A stretch of 62,124 nucleotides of DNA from CAZLBC01 sp964557575 (lineage in GTDB: Bacteria; Planctomycetota; Phycisphaerae; SM23-33), in assembly GCA_964557575.1 (NCBI GenBank), contig CAZLBC010000022.1:1-62124 (forward strand), read 5' to 3'. The notes under the pieces were generated by a model, which saw only the letters and a list, made by a program, of their open reading frames with translations, was not told where the DNA came from and did no database searches. This document shows positions 1 through 8,439 of this stretch, piece by piece. The position numbers and the translations under genes are program-made. The first letter of the stretch is position 1. Every line of letters begins with the position of its first letter.

Positions 1-2
1 GA

Positions 3-1196
3 ATGAAAACGGCACATCATAACTATGTGGTTAACAATCGAGACAAACCGACATTGGTTGGCTATGCAACATTACTGTTATGTCTTGTGTGCATCGCGGC
101 CAGAGGTGTTGGAGACGAGAGAACCATAACGAGAAATGAAATCGTTGAGATAGTAAACAAATGCATCAAGAAGGCAGGTGATGAAGAGAGGGGTGATGAA
201 GATGACCCTTTTATTATAGACGATAAAAAAGAAGCCGTTAATTTGTTAAATAATGTCAATGTGTCCGCCATGGCAGCAAAAGTATTGCCCGAGCAAAAAC
301 GAATAAAGGAACATTATGCTTCACTGATTATGAACCAAGTGGCTATGGTGTATCCCTATTACGATGATGTGGATTTTACTCACCTTATCGTCAAGCAGGG
401 CTTATATAATGTATTGTTTGTTCTGCGGCATATTGAACAAATTCCACCCATCTCTACACAAAGATATAATGCGATAACGGATAGTATTGAGTCTGTGTTA
501 GAAAAGATGAGGAGGGTTCTGATACATGACCTCGGTGATATTATCAACCAGGAAAAGATTAATAGACATGTGCATTTTATCAATGAAACGGTAACATTAA
601 AAGCAAAGTACCGATTCAGCGAATCTTTCAAAAAGCCGTTATCCCAAGAAACGGCCGATCGTATCGTTAAAAAATTACGCACTACATTACATGATTCAAA
701 AGAGCAAATCAGACGTAAAATACGTCAATACCAAAAATACAATAACGATTCAACCCAACATAGTAATGATACACGAGGCAATAACCGCGGCATAAAACCA
801 ACGAGAATACTCACTAAACTGACAGACATGGTTATCGAACAAATCGCAACTGAAACCAAAAATGAAAACCTTTCTGTTGAGATGAGGGAAAAGTTGGTTC
901 CCGGATATGCAGCATTGATGAAAAAAATCAGTAAACGAACAGAGAAATTAGGTAATATGAGGCGGGAATACCTGATGAAGAAAAGGCGGTCACGAAACAA
1001 ACAGCGTGATATAGCGCCCGCCATGGACAGCGATGCATTTAATGCGGAATATGAAAAGGCCTTGAAGGAACTGGGTATCGAAGAGGGCGATAATAAGACT
1101 ACCAGGCCCGCACCGGCCGACAATACAGATGAAAAGCCCGACCCCATCCGCCGCCAGGACCCCCGTCAGCCGTCGGGTTTCAATTACGCAAATTAG
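3..1196 (+). CDS. Hypothetical AT-rich, mostly helical exported or membrane-anchored protein
   Basis: I do not recognise a family. The frame starts at an ATG two bases inside the window, so a longer N-terminus cannot be excluded. Residues about 17-35 form one hydrophobic stretch (signal peptide or anchor). The rest looks mostly alpha-helical and charged, with a basic region at about 225-345 containing a KKRRSR run, and a proline- and charge-rich tail. No enzyme motif is visible. Its base composition is strikingly AT-rich (many aaa, aat and ata codons) beside neighbours dominated by G/C-ending codons, which suggests horizontal acquisition. It ends 18 bases before the convergent beta-helix gene. 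That it is a real gene is likely from its length and coherent codon use; function unknown. Confidence 0.7.
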   Translation: MKTAHHNYVVNNRDKPTLVGYATLLLCLVCIAARGVGDERTITRNEIVEIVNKCIKKAGDEERGDEDDPFIIDDKKEAVNLLNNVNVSAMAAKVLPEQKRIKEHYASLIMNQVAMVYPYYDDVDFTHLIVKQGLYNVLFVLRHIEQIPPISTQRYNAITDSIESVLEKMRRVLIHDLGDIINQEKINRHVHFINETVTLKAKYRFSESFKKPLSQETADRIVKKLRTTLHDSKEQIRRKIRQYQKYNNDSTQHSNDTRGNNRGIKPTRILTKLTDMVIEQIATETKNENLSVEMREKLVPGYAALMKKISKRTEKLGNMRREYLMKKRRSRNKQRDIAPAMDSDAFNAEYEKALKELGIEEGDNKTTRPAPADNTDEKPDPIRRQDPRQPSGFNYAN

Positions 1197-1214
1197 CCCC
1201 CGGCAGCCGGCCCC

Positions 1215-3257
1215 TCACCGTTCCCCGCCGTTCTTCCCCCGGCCGATCTTCTCGAAGGGGATCGGCTTGAAACCGGGCAGCTTCTCGAAGACCGGCGAAT
1301 CCTTCTTCAGCCGCAGGTCCAGCTTCCCGTAGTCCGCGAACCGCAGGTCCGCGTCGGTGGTCACATTCCCCTCGATCGTGCCCAGCTTCACGGCCTGCTT
1401 CGCCAGCTCGGTCTTTTTGCACCGCCAGAACACGTTGCCGGTGACCACGTTCCCCGCCGGGGCCGCCGGTTTCTCGTCGAGGATGTTCACCAGCTTCGGG
1501 TAGCGGTCCACCCACGGCTCCTTTTGGTAGGGGACCCGCCTGAGCCGCGTGGGCAGGGTGCCGTCGGGACGCCGGGCGTGGTAGGCCGCCCAGCCGAGGC
1601 CCCGGGCGTCGACGTGGACGGAGACGCGGCAGTCCAGCACGAGGTTGTTTTTCACGACGTTGTCGCGCCCCCCGCCGATCATGATCGCCCGGCCCATCCG
1701 GCAGAACACGTTGCCGTAGATCGTCGTCCCGCAGAGCATGTCGTCGAGGTAGACCCCCTGGTTGCCGATGTGGTCGCCGCCGCCGAGGTCGTGGATGAAA
1801 TTGTAGCGGATCACGGTGCCCCGCTGCGACCAGTCGCGGCCGTTGTAGATCGCCCCGGCGTCGTCGGTATCCATGCAGACGCGGCGGATGTGGTTGAATT
1901 CGATCGTGTGGTTGTTGCCCCCGAAGAGGACCGCCGCGTGGGGGGCGTCGTGGATCAGGTTGTGCGACAGGATGCAGCCGACGCCGTTGAGGGCCGCCGC
2001 CGGCTGGTAGGTCCGCACCAGGCGGGCGAAGTGGTGGATGTGGTTGTCCCGCGCGAAGTGGCCGCAGGACCGGAGTGTCGCGCGGGAGCCGCCCTTGAGC
2101 GTGATGCCCCGCCTGCCGAGGTTAGAGAGATGACAGGCGACGACCCCCGTGCCGGTGCCGCCGTCGACCGTGATCCCGCTGCCGGCGCAGTTCCTGACCG
2201 TGCAGTTGACGATCCGGTTGTTCCGGCCGCCGTTGACCACGATCGCCGACGACGATCCCCGCAGGCGCGAGAACGTCAGCCCCCGCAGGACGACGCACGA
2301 TACCTCCTTCAGCTCAACCAGCGGCGCCGCTGTCGCCGACACCGCGAGGTTCCCCCCGCCGGCCGGCGGAATAAAGAAGATGCGGTTTCGCTCCGTATCG
2401 ACCACGTACTCCCCCGGACGGTCGAGTTCCTCGATGACGTTCAGCGCGTAGTAGATCCCGGCCTTCCGCTTCGTCTCCAGGCCGTAGTGGTGCGGCGCGG
2501 CGAGCGTGATGATTTTCTTGTCGGGATCGATCTTCCCGATCCTGATGCACTCGTCGTACCACTTGAAGTGCCAGTAGCCGTTGAGGTACACCTGCCGCGG
2601 CCCCGCCCAGCGCGACGGCCGGTCGCCGTCGTACACGAATCGGCCGGGTTTATCCCGCTTGTCGCCGTGGCGGGGGACGGCCCCCTTGTCCACGACCTTT
2701 TGTATCCGCGCCCATCCCTCGTTCGGCCAGCGGGCCAGGTGCAGGGGCTTCCCGGCGCAGAAGAGTTCCGGCCACCCGCCGTAGCCCCTGAACTTCACGG
2801 GCCACGCTTCGGCAACATTCTTGAGACCCAGGGATTTAAGGTCGATGACCCGCACCGTCCCGCGGACCGCCGCCGGCAGGCGGGAGCGTATGGTATCGTC
2901 CGTGACCTTCCGCACCGCGGCGGGAGCGACGGCCGGCCCGCCGGCGAAGATCGCCTCGCCGTCGCCCGCCGCCGCGTACACGACGGGAGACCCCTGCTTG
3001 CCGGAGTCGCGGGCCGAGAGCACAAAGGATTTTTCGCGGACGTAGACGCCGCCGTGGATCCACACGGTGATCCCGTCCTCGGGCAGGCCGCCGCCCTTTC
3101 GCAGGGCCCGCACCGCGTCGCGGGCCCGCTCCGGCGTGGCGAACGGCTTGTCTTTCGTGCCGGGATTCTCGTCGCTGCCGCCGGGGGCGACGTGGTAATC
3201 GGCAAAACAAACGGCCGCCGAACACAGCACGGCGGCCGCAAATGCGATCCTCTTCAT
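1215..3257 (-). CDS. Secreted right-handed parallel beta-helix protein
   Basis: The 680-residue protein starts with a clear signal peptide (MKRIAFAAAVLCSAAVCFA). It is followed by a motif typical of secreted beta-helix proteins, YHVAPGGSDENPGTKDKPFAT, with repeated N/G-rich strands between about residues 330 and 570 (for example NNRIVNCTVRNCAGSGI, NNHTIEFNHIRR, GNQGVYLDDM). This is the pattern of pectate-lyase-like or polysaccharide-binding helices; the substrate cannot be read. A GGAGACG Shine-Dalgarno-like sequence precedes the ATG. It lies 36 bases downstream of the lactonase-family gene on the same strand, so the two are probably cotranscribed. Family assignment is good; catalytic activity is not demonstrated. 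Confidence 0.88.
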   Translation of the reverse strand: MKRIAFAAAVLCSAAVCFADYHVAPGGSDENPGTKDKPFATPERARDAVRALRKGGGLPEDGITVWIHGGVYVREKSFVLSARDSGKQGSPVVYAAAGDGEAIFAGGPAVAPAAVRKVTDDTIRSRLPAAVRGTVRVIDLKSLGLKNVAEAWPVKFRGYGGWPELFCAGKPLHLARWPNEGWARIQKVVDKGAVPRHGDKRDKPGRFVYDGDRPSRWAGPRQVYLNGYWHFKWYDECIRIGKIDPDKKIITLAAPHHYGLETKRKAGIYYALNVIEELDRPGEYVVDTERNRIFFIPPAGGGNLAVSATAAPLVELKEVSCVVLRGLTFSRLRGSSSAIVVNGGRNNRIVNCTVRNCAGSGITVDGGTGTGVVACHLSNLGRRGITLKGGSRATLRSCGHFARDNHIHHFARLVRTYQPAAALNGVGCILSHNLIHDAPHAAVLFGGNNHTIEFNHIRRVCMDTDDAGAIYNGRDWSQRGTVIRYNFIHDLGGGDHIGNQGVYLDDMLCGTTIYGNVFCRMGRAIMIGGGRDNVVKNNLVLDCRVSVHVDARGLGWAAYHARRPDGTLPTRLRRVPYQKEPWVDRYPKLVNILDEKPAAPAGNVVTGNVFWRCKKTELAKQAVKLGTIEGNVTTDADLRFADYGKLDLRLKKDSPVFEKLPGFKPIPFEKIGRGKNGGER

Positions 3258-3293
3258 ACGGCGTCTCCGTCGATTGCTGTCGATAGTGCGGGG

Positions 3294-4421
3294 TTATTTG
3301 CTCAAAAACCTGATGCACACCGGTTTCCCGACCGCGATCCGGTGCCCGGTCGGCGCCAGCTTTCCCGTGTTCCGGTCGATCCGGAACACCGCCACGTTCC
3401 CGGCGCCCTGGTTGGCCACCAGGCAGAATCGCCCGGTCGGGTCGATAGTGAAGTTGCGCGGGGTCTTGATGCCGGCGGTCTCGTGCTCGATAAGCGTCAG
3501 CTTCCCGCTGCCGGGATCCACGCGGTAGACCGCGATGCTGTCGTGCCCGCGGTTGGAGCCGTAGACGAATGCGCCCGACGGGTGCGCGCGGACCTCCGCG
3601 CACGTGTTCCGGCCCGTGAATCCTTCCGGGAGCGTGGTCACGGTCTGGATGTTCTCGAGCGCGCCGGTCGCGGGATCCTGCCGAAAGGCGGTGATCGTGC
3701 AGTTCAGTTCGTTTATGACCCAGGCGTACCGGCCGGCGGGGTCGAAGACCAGGTGCCGCGGCCCGGCGCCGGGTGTCAGCGTCGCGCAGGGGGGATCGGC
3801 GGGAACGAGCGTGCCCTTCTCCGCGTCGAGCCGGTAGATCATGATCTTGTCGATGCCCAGGTCCGCGGCATAGGCGTACCGGTCGCGGGGACCGGGGTTG
3901 ATCGAATGGGCGTGGGGGGCCTTCTGGCGCCGGGGGTTCGGCCCCGAGCCGGTGTGCTGGACGGTGCAGGAGGGCGCGGCGAGACCGCCGTCGGGCCGGA
4001 CGGGAATCGCCGCGACGCTGCCGCTGCCGTAGTTGGCCACGAGGACCACCGCCCCCCCGCTGTCGAGGTTCAGGTGACACGGCCCCCGGCCGCCCGACGG
4101 TCGACTGTTGATCGGTGTCAGCGTCCCGGCATCGCGGTCGATCGCGAAGGCCGTCACCCCGCCGCCCGTACCCAGCTCGCCGACCGCGTAGAGAAACCGG
4201 CCGTTGGGGTGTATCTCGAGAAACGAGGGATTCGACGTTTCCGCGGCCATGACCGGCGCCGACAGCTTTCCCGTCCGCAGGTCGAGTTCCGCCCGGTAGA
4301 TGCCCTTCCCGCCGTCCTTTCCCCGGGTGTAGGTGCCGATGTACACCGGAACGGAATCGGCGCGCGACGCCGTGAAGACGCACAGGGTAAACGCCAGTGT
4401 CGCAACCGTATTCACATTCAT
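3294..4421 (-). CDS. Secreted lactonase-family (6-phosphogluconolactonase-like) seven-bladed propeller
   Basis: The start chosen is the ATG at 4421 because GGAGGTGG (4428-4435) sits just upstream and the following residues form a signal peptide (MNVNTVATLAFTLCVFTASRA). The body shows repeated propeller blades with motifs such as VYIGTYTRGKDGGKGIYRAE, NPSFLEIHPNGRFLYAVGE, GRGPCHLNLDSGG, PHAHSINPGPRDRYAYAADL and GAGPRHLVFDPAGRYAWVIN, as in YbhE/Pgl-type lactonases. About 375 residues is close to the usual family length. The signal peptide argues for an envelope role, so a cytosolic pentose-phosphate 6-phosphogluconolactonase is less likely than an exported lactonase or sugar-lactone scavenging enzyme. 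It is first in a probable two-gene operon with the beta-helix protein. Confidence 0.88.
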   Translation of the reverse strand: MNVNTVATLAFTLCVFTASRADSVPVYIGTYTRGKDGGKGIYRAELDLRTGKLSAPVMAAETSNPSFLEIHPNGRFLYAVGELGTGGGVTAFAIDRDAGTLTPINSRPSGGRGPCHLNLDSGGAVVLVANYGSGSVAAIPVRPDGGLAAPSCTVQHTGSGPNPRRQKAPHAHSINPGPRDRYAYAADLGIDKIMIYRLDAEKGTLVPADPPCATLTPGAGPRHLVFDPAGRYAWVINELNCTITAFRQDPATGALENIQTVTTLPEGFTGRNTCAEVRAHPSGAFVYGSNRGHDSIAVYRVDPGSGKLTLIEHETAGIKTPRNFTIDPTGRFCLVANQGAGNVAVFRIDRNTGKLAPTGHRIAVGKPVCIRFLSK

Positions 4422-4539
4422 TGGTTCCACCTCCCGACGGATTCTATCAAAGCGGGGAACGATCCGTAACGGTAAAATCGGCCGCCGGGGAAGAATAGCG
4501 GCGATTTTTGATACGGGCACGACTCTTTATTCCGCATCA

Positions 4540-4569
4540 TTGCATTGTCGCCCGCCGCGCCGGTACAAT
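4540..4569 (+). promoter_or_regulatory. Sigma-70-type promoter of the TPR/LamG gene
   Basis: TTGCAT at 4540-4545 and TACAAT at 4564-4569 are separated by 18 bases, 36 bases before the GTG start at 4605. The same hexamer style (TTGCAT with a TATACT or TACAAT -10) recurs before the gene at 20307, which supports the reading. Confidence 0.5.
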
Positions 4570-4604
4570 ACACCACGGTCGCGGTGTCGGCCGAGGAGAC
4601 CGTT

Positions 4605-6245
4605 GTGAGGAAGACGGCATACATCCCGCTGCTGGTTGCCTTCGCGGCGTTCGGTTTCAGCCCGCCCCTGCCCGCCGCGGACGGGGATCCCGAGAAGGAA
4701 TACCGGGAACTCTTCGGGCCCATGGCGAAAAAGATCGCCGCCAGTCCCGAAAAGGAGGATGACGCCGAGCTGGCCGCCCTGTTCCTGGAGGAAATGGCGT
4801 CGCTCAAGGGCCGCGAGGCATTCAAGACCTTCGTCTACCTGAAGGCCTGCGCATTCGCCGTCGCCGCCCGCGACTGGGACACGGCCGAGCGGGCGGTCGA
4901 CGCGCTGGTCGCGACGGCACCGGACCGCACAGCGGACTGGGAGCGGAAACGGCTGGAGATCCGCCGGACCCGCTACGCCCTGAGCCGCGGGGCGCAACGG
5001 CGGGATGCCGCGGCCGCGTACGTCACGCAACTGATCGCCGCCGGCGACGCCGCGCGGGACGCGGGCGATTACGAGGCGGCCGCGGACGATTACCGGAAGG
5101 CCGCGTCCCTGGCCGCGGCGAACCGGCTCCCGGGCGCGGAAGCCGCCCGGGCGCGGCTCACGGCGGTGGGCCGGGAACGCAACAGGCGCCGGCGCATCGC
5201 GCAGCTCGAGAAGCAGCTCGCGGCCCGGCCCGACAGCAGCGGCGTGCGGAAGCGCCTGGTGATGGAGTACGTCCTCGGCCTCGATGACCCGGCGGCCGCC
5301 GCGCAATACCTCGACGCCGACGACCTGGCGCTCAAGACCTGCGTCGACCTGGCGGCGCGGCCGCCGGAACAGCTCGACGAGGAGTCCTGCCGGGAACTGG
5401 CGGAGTGGTACCGCGACCTGGCCGCCGGGCAGCCGCCGGACAGGAAAACGACGGCCCGGCGGCGGGCCATCACCTACTACCGGCGGTACCTCGCCGGCCA
5501 CGGGGCCACGGATGTCGCGGGCCTGAAGGCCCGGCAGGAACTGGAAAAACTGGAGGTCCTTACCGCCGCGGCGGGGCCGCCGGCACTCCCGGCGGGCGCG
5601 GTGTTTCACCTGGGCTTCAACAGAAAAGACGTGCTGCGGAAGGGGGCGCGGCGGTACCTGAAAAACCTGGCGGCGGACGGGGACGCGCCGGGGGCGCTGC
5701 TGCCCGGGCCGACCGCCATCGTCGACACCGGCGACTGGGGCGCGGAGGCCGCGCAGTTCACCGGCGCGGAGACGGTGTCGACGGACGGCGACGAGATGAG
5801 CGTCTCCGGGGCCGCCGGCACCATCGCGGTCTGGGTCCGGCCCGCCGATACCCGGGGCACCCGCTCTATTTTCCACACCGAGGAACGCCGGGACCGTATG
5901 CTGTGGACGCACGCCGGTCGGTTCAGGGCGACGATGTTCACCGGCGCGCGGTTCGAGACGCTGACGGGGGGTATCGTCGACAGGTCCTGGCACCACCTCG
6001 CCTTCTCGTGGGACATCGGGAAGGGCATCCTCCTGTTCTACGTCGACGGGCGGCCGGTCGACTCGCGGAAGGGACCGGCCTGGACGATCGTCACGCGGGA
6101 CCGCCCCACGGGATACGGGGGCCCGCGGCCGGCCGAAATAAACGTCCCGCCGCGGGCGGGGTTCGTGGGACTGATAGACGAGGCGGCGGTCTGGAAGCGG
6201 GTCCTGAAGCCGGCCGCGGTCGCGCAGCTCTACCGGCCGCGGTAG
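4605..6245 (+). CDS. Secreted protein with helical repeats and C-terminal LamG domain
   Basis: The GTG at 4605 is preferred over the upstream in-frame codon because GAGGAG lies 7 bases before it and a signal peptide follows (VRKTAYIPLLVAFAAFGF). Residues about 30-330 are charged helices with alanine-rich repeats resembling TPR-like solenoid segments (QLIAAGDAARDAGDYEAAA). The last 200 residues form a concanavalin A/LamG fold, with the signature AGTIAVWVRPADTRG, RSWHHLAFSWD, LLFYVDGRPVDS and GFVGLIDEAAVWKRVL. Such proteins are common in PVC secretomes and are thought to bind polysaccharide or surfaces. The gene faces the DUF362 gene convergently with only 36 bases between. No catalytic site seen. 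Confidence 0.82.
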   Translation: MRKTAYIPLLVAFAAFGFSPPLPAADGDPEKEYRELFGPMAKKIAASPEKEDDAELAALFLEEMASLKGREAFKTFVYLKACAFAVAARDWDTAERAVDALVATAPDRTADWERKRLEIRRTRYALSRGAQRRDAAAAYVTQLIAAGDAARDAGDYEAAADDYRKAASLAAANRLPGAEAARARLTAVGRERNRRRRIAQLEKQLAARPDSSGVRKRLVMEYVLGLDDPAAAAQYLDADDLALKTCVDLAARPPEQLDEESCRELAEWYRDLAAGQPPDRKTTARRRAITYYRRYLAGHGATDVAGLKARQELEKLEVLTAAAGPPALPAGAVFHLGFNRKDVLRKGARRYLKNLAADGDAPGALLPGPTAIVDTGDWGAEAAQFTGAETVSTDGDEMSVSGAAGTIAVWVRPADTRGTRSIFHTEERRDRMLWTHAGRFRATMFTGARFETLTGGIVDRSWHHLAFSWDIGKGILLFYVDGRPVDSRKGPAWTIVTRDRPTGYGGPRPAEINVPPRAGFVGLIDEAAVWKRVLKPAAVAQLYRPR

Positions 6246-6281
6246 GTGCAACGAGGGGCGTCGTCGGAAAATGCCGGGCTC

Positions 6282-7034
6282 TTACACCAGATGCTTTATG
6301 CGCCGCCAGTCCAGGCCCAGCAGTTCGGCGCCGCGGCGGTCGACCGCCTTCGCGTCGAATCCCGCCATGACCCGGTTCAGCGGCGGGTCGCACGCCGGGC
6401 CGCCGAGGTGAAAATCCGCCAGGCCGACCGAGGCGTCCATCACCGTCAGGTCGGGCGTCCGATAGCGGTTCAGATCGGCGATCGCCTCGTGCATCCGGGC
6501 GTGGAAGGCCGATTTTTTCCAGTGCCCCCCCTGCTGGTACCGGGACGGCGGCGCGAAGCCGATCATGTTCTTCATGCTCCCGGTGATCGCGGAGAAGCTG
6601 TGGGCCTTGAGGACGGGCACCGAGATGATGAAGCTCTCCATCGCCGCGGCGGGCAGGAAGAATTCGCCGAATACCGTGCAGTCGGGATTCTCGAGCCTGA
6701 CGGTTTCGGCCGTGTTCAGGTCAAGCAGCGCCACGCCCAGCGCGGCGGCCATCGCGTCGTATCCCAGCGCCGCGAAGACCGCCGGGGTGTCCCTGTCGGC
6801 CGCCCCGCAGCCCTCGGCGACGGTCACCGCCGCGCCGGACCATTCCCGCACCAGCCTGACGACCGCGGCGGTGCAGGCCGCCGGCGTCGTTACCGGCGGC
6901 GGGCTGTCGTTGACCAGGTTGGGCTTGACCAGGACCGTTTCCTGTTCGGCGATCACGCCGGGGGCCCCGATCTGCTCGAGGGCCTCCCGGACGGACTCGT
7001 CGTAGGAACTGAATGCAACTTCCGCGTACTCCAT
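6282..7034 (-). CDS. DUF362 domain protein
   Basis: The 250-residue product matches the DUF362 pattern: ETVLVKPNLV near residue 34, a central VTVAEG segment, SVPVLKAHSFSAITGSMKNM with its conserved lysines at about 143-162, and a final HLGGP..PLNRVMAGFDAKAVDR block. The family is associated with ferredoxin-type domains in some members, but no CxxCxxC cluster is present here, so this is the stand-alone form. It has no signal peptide and is predicted cytoplasmic. The reaction is unknown for the family. It is transcribed divergently from uvsE across about 190 AT-richer bases. Confidence 0.85.
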   Translation of the reverse strand: MEYAEVAFSSYDESVREALEQIGAPGVIAEQETVLVKPNLVNDSPPPVTTPAACTAAVVRLVREWSGAAVTVAEGCGAADRDTPAVFAALGYDAMAAALGVALLDLNTAETVRLENPDCTVFGEFFLPAAAMESFIISVPVLKAHSFSAITGSMKNMIGFAPPSRYQQGGHWKKSAFHARMHEAIADLNRYRTPDLTVMDASVGLADFHLGGPACDPPLNRVMAGFDAKAVDRRGAELLGLDWRRIKHLV

Positions 7035-7225
7035 GGCCGCATTCTATCCGCCCCCGTCGGATTCGGCAAACCGGACGCGTCGGCCCGCCGGTCCATGCCC
7101 GGCAGAAAAAGCGAAACGAAATAAGATATTTTCCCGGTGATCCGCCTAAAATATATCACGCGGTTACCCGGTGTAATGCGAGAACCGGGCACCGGCGCGA
7201 CACCGGCGGAGGAACCGTTTTCACC

Positions 7226-8134
7226 ATGCGTATCGGATACCCCTGTATAAACCGTTCCGTCGGCTGCACGACGAACCGCACCTTCCGGCTGAAGAATTAC
7301 TCCGACCGGCGGCTGGTCGAGACCCTCGCCGGCAATCTCGCGTGTCTTGAAAAAGTGCTGGCGTACAACGACGATCACGGCCTGCTCTTTTTCCGCATTT
7401 CCTCGGATATCGTGCCGTTCGCCTCCCACCCCGTCTGCACGTACGACTGGCAGACGGCGTTCAACGATGATTTCAGACGCATCGGCCGGTTTGCGGCCGC
7501 CCGCGGCATGCGCTTCTCGATGCACCCGGACCAGTTTACCCTCCTGAACTCCCCGAACGAGGAGGTCCTCGCCCGCAGCATCCGCGAGCTGGCCTATCAT
7601 TGCGATGTCCTGGACCTGCTGGGCGCCGGGCCGGACGCCCGCATCCAGATCCACGTGGGAGGCGTCTACGGCGACAAGCCGGCGGCGATGGCCCGCTTCA
7701 TCCGCCGATGCGAGAATCTCGACGAGCGGCTCCGCGGCCGGCTGTCGGTGGAGGGCGACGACCGGCTGTACACCTTCGCGGACTGCGCCCGGATTCACGA
7801 GCAAACCGGTATTCCCGTGATCTTCGACAACCTCCACCACGCGGTGAACTGCTCGGGGGAATCGACGGACGACGTGTTCGCTGCGCTGGAGGCCATGTGG
7901 GGCGGCGACCGCGGTCCGCCCATGACCGACTACAGCGACCAGGCGCAGGGCGGCACGGCCGGTAAACACGCCGAGCACATAGACGCAGACGCCTTCAAAC
8001 ACTACCTTGCGGCGACCGGCGGGCGCGACTTCGACATCATGCTGGAGATCAAGGACAAGGAACACAGCGCGGTCGAGGCCCTGGTAATTGCCGGATCGGC
8101 GCGCGAGGACGGGACGAATGCGCCGGGGGATTGA
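7226..8134 (+). CDS. uvsE: UV damage endonuclease UvsE/UvdE
   Basis: The ATG at 7226 is chosen because CGGAGGAA precedes it by 12 bases and the protein then begins with the family's MRIGYPCIN. UvdE is a TIM-barrel nuclease that nicks DNA 5' of UV photoproducts and starts alternative excision repair. Family landmarks visible are RISSDIVPFASHP, the metal-ligand segment MRFSMHPDQF, IQIHVGGVYGDK, LSVEGDDRLYT, IPVIFDNLHHAVN and DIMLEIKDKEHSA. The histidines, aspartates and glutamates of the metal site are all kept. About 302 residues is the normal length. No repair partner lies next to it. Confidence 0.95.
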   Translation: MRIGYPCINRSVGCTTNRTFRLKNYSDRRLVETLAGNLACLEKVLAYNDDHGLLFFRISSDIVPFASHPVCTYDWQTAFNDDFRRIGRFAAARGMRFSMHPDQFTLLNSPNEEVLARSIRELAYHCDVLDLLGAGPDARIQIHVGGVYGDKPAAMARFIRRCENLDERLRGRLSVEGDDRLYTFADCARIHEQTGIPVIFDNLHHAVNCSGESTDDVFAALEAMWGGDRGPPMTDYSDQAQGGTAGKHAEHIDADAFKHYLAATGGRDFDIMLEIKDKEHSAVEALVIAGSAREDGTNAPGD

Positions 8135-8260
8135 GCAGGGGTGACCGGGAACATAATGCGGCCCGATGTGCGGGTCGGCATCATTCAATCCTATACTATG
8201 GATGCCGGACACATCGAAGCCGGCTATCGTATCCGGCCCAGGCGAGTGAGTAACCGTTGC
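8135..8260. other. Intergenic leader before the three-way-junction element
   Basis: This stretch after uvsE holds no credible gene. The whole interval to the next start codon (8440) is 305 bases. Its most notable content is the structured element at 8261-8360, followed by an AT-rich promoter-like stretch at 8371-8439 with a short dyad ATAAC/GTTAT at 8388-8402. Confidence 0.4.
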
Positions 8261-8360
8261 CGAGGAGGCGAAAACGGCCGGCGGATCGGGCGGGTTGCGG
8301 CACCCGCGGGCGATATGACGGGTCCACGGGGACCCCCGCCGGCCGTTTTTCGCGTCTTCG
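8261..8360 (+). ncRNA. Candidate structured RNA: long stem closing two hairpins (three-way junction)
   Basis: The left arm 8261-8284 pairs with the right arm 8336-8360: ten perfect pairs (CGGCCGGCGG with CCGCCGGCCG), then A4 against T5, GCG with CGC, and six more pairs including one G-U. That is about 23 pairs with one mismatch and one bulge. Inside are two 6-bp hairpins: GCGGGT/ACCCGC (8290-8307) and GGGTCC/GGACCC (8320-8335). The T5 tract lies within the outer right arm. It sits 80 bases upstream of the diguanylate cyclase and 126 bases after uvsE. It could be a leader RNA, a bidirectional terminator or a small RNA. I match it to no known riboswitch class. Confidence 0.5.
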
Positions 8361-8439
8361 CCCCCGGCCATTATAACGCGCGACACTGATAACAATTCGT
8401 TATGCAAAATGTAACCGTAATACGTTAAGGTTATAAACA

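Noticed and set aside
1524..4469. Long open frames antisense to real genes (for example 1524-4469 + and 19842-23222 -)
   Set aside because: High GC creates long open frames in the wrong strand; their composition is arginine/proline/alanine-rich with no family motif, and they cover well-recognised genes.
8261..8360. GEMM-type c-di-GMP riboswitch
   Set aside because: The GNRA loop, receptor and conserved junction bases of GEMM-I are missing, although the gene downstream makes c-di-GMP.
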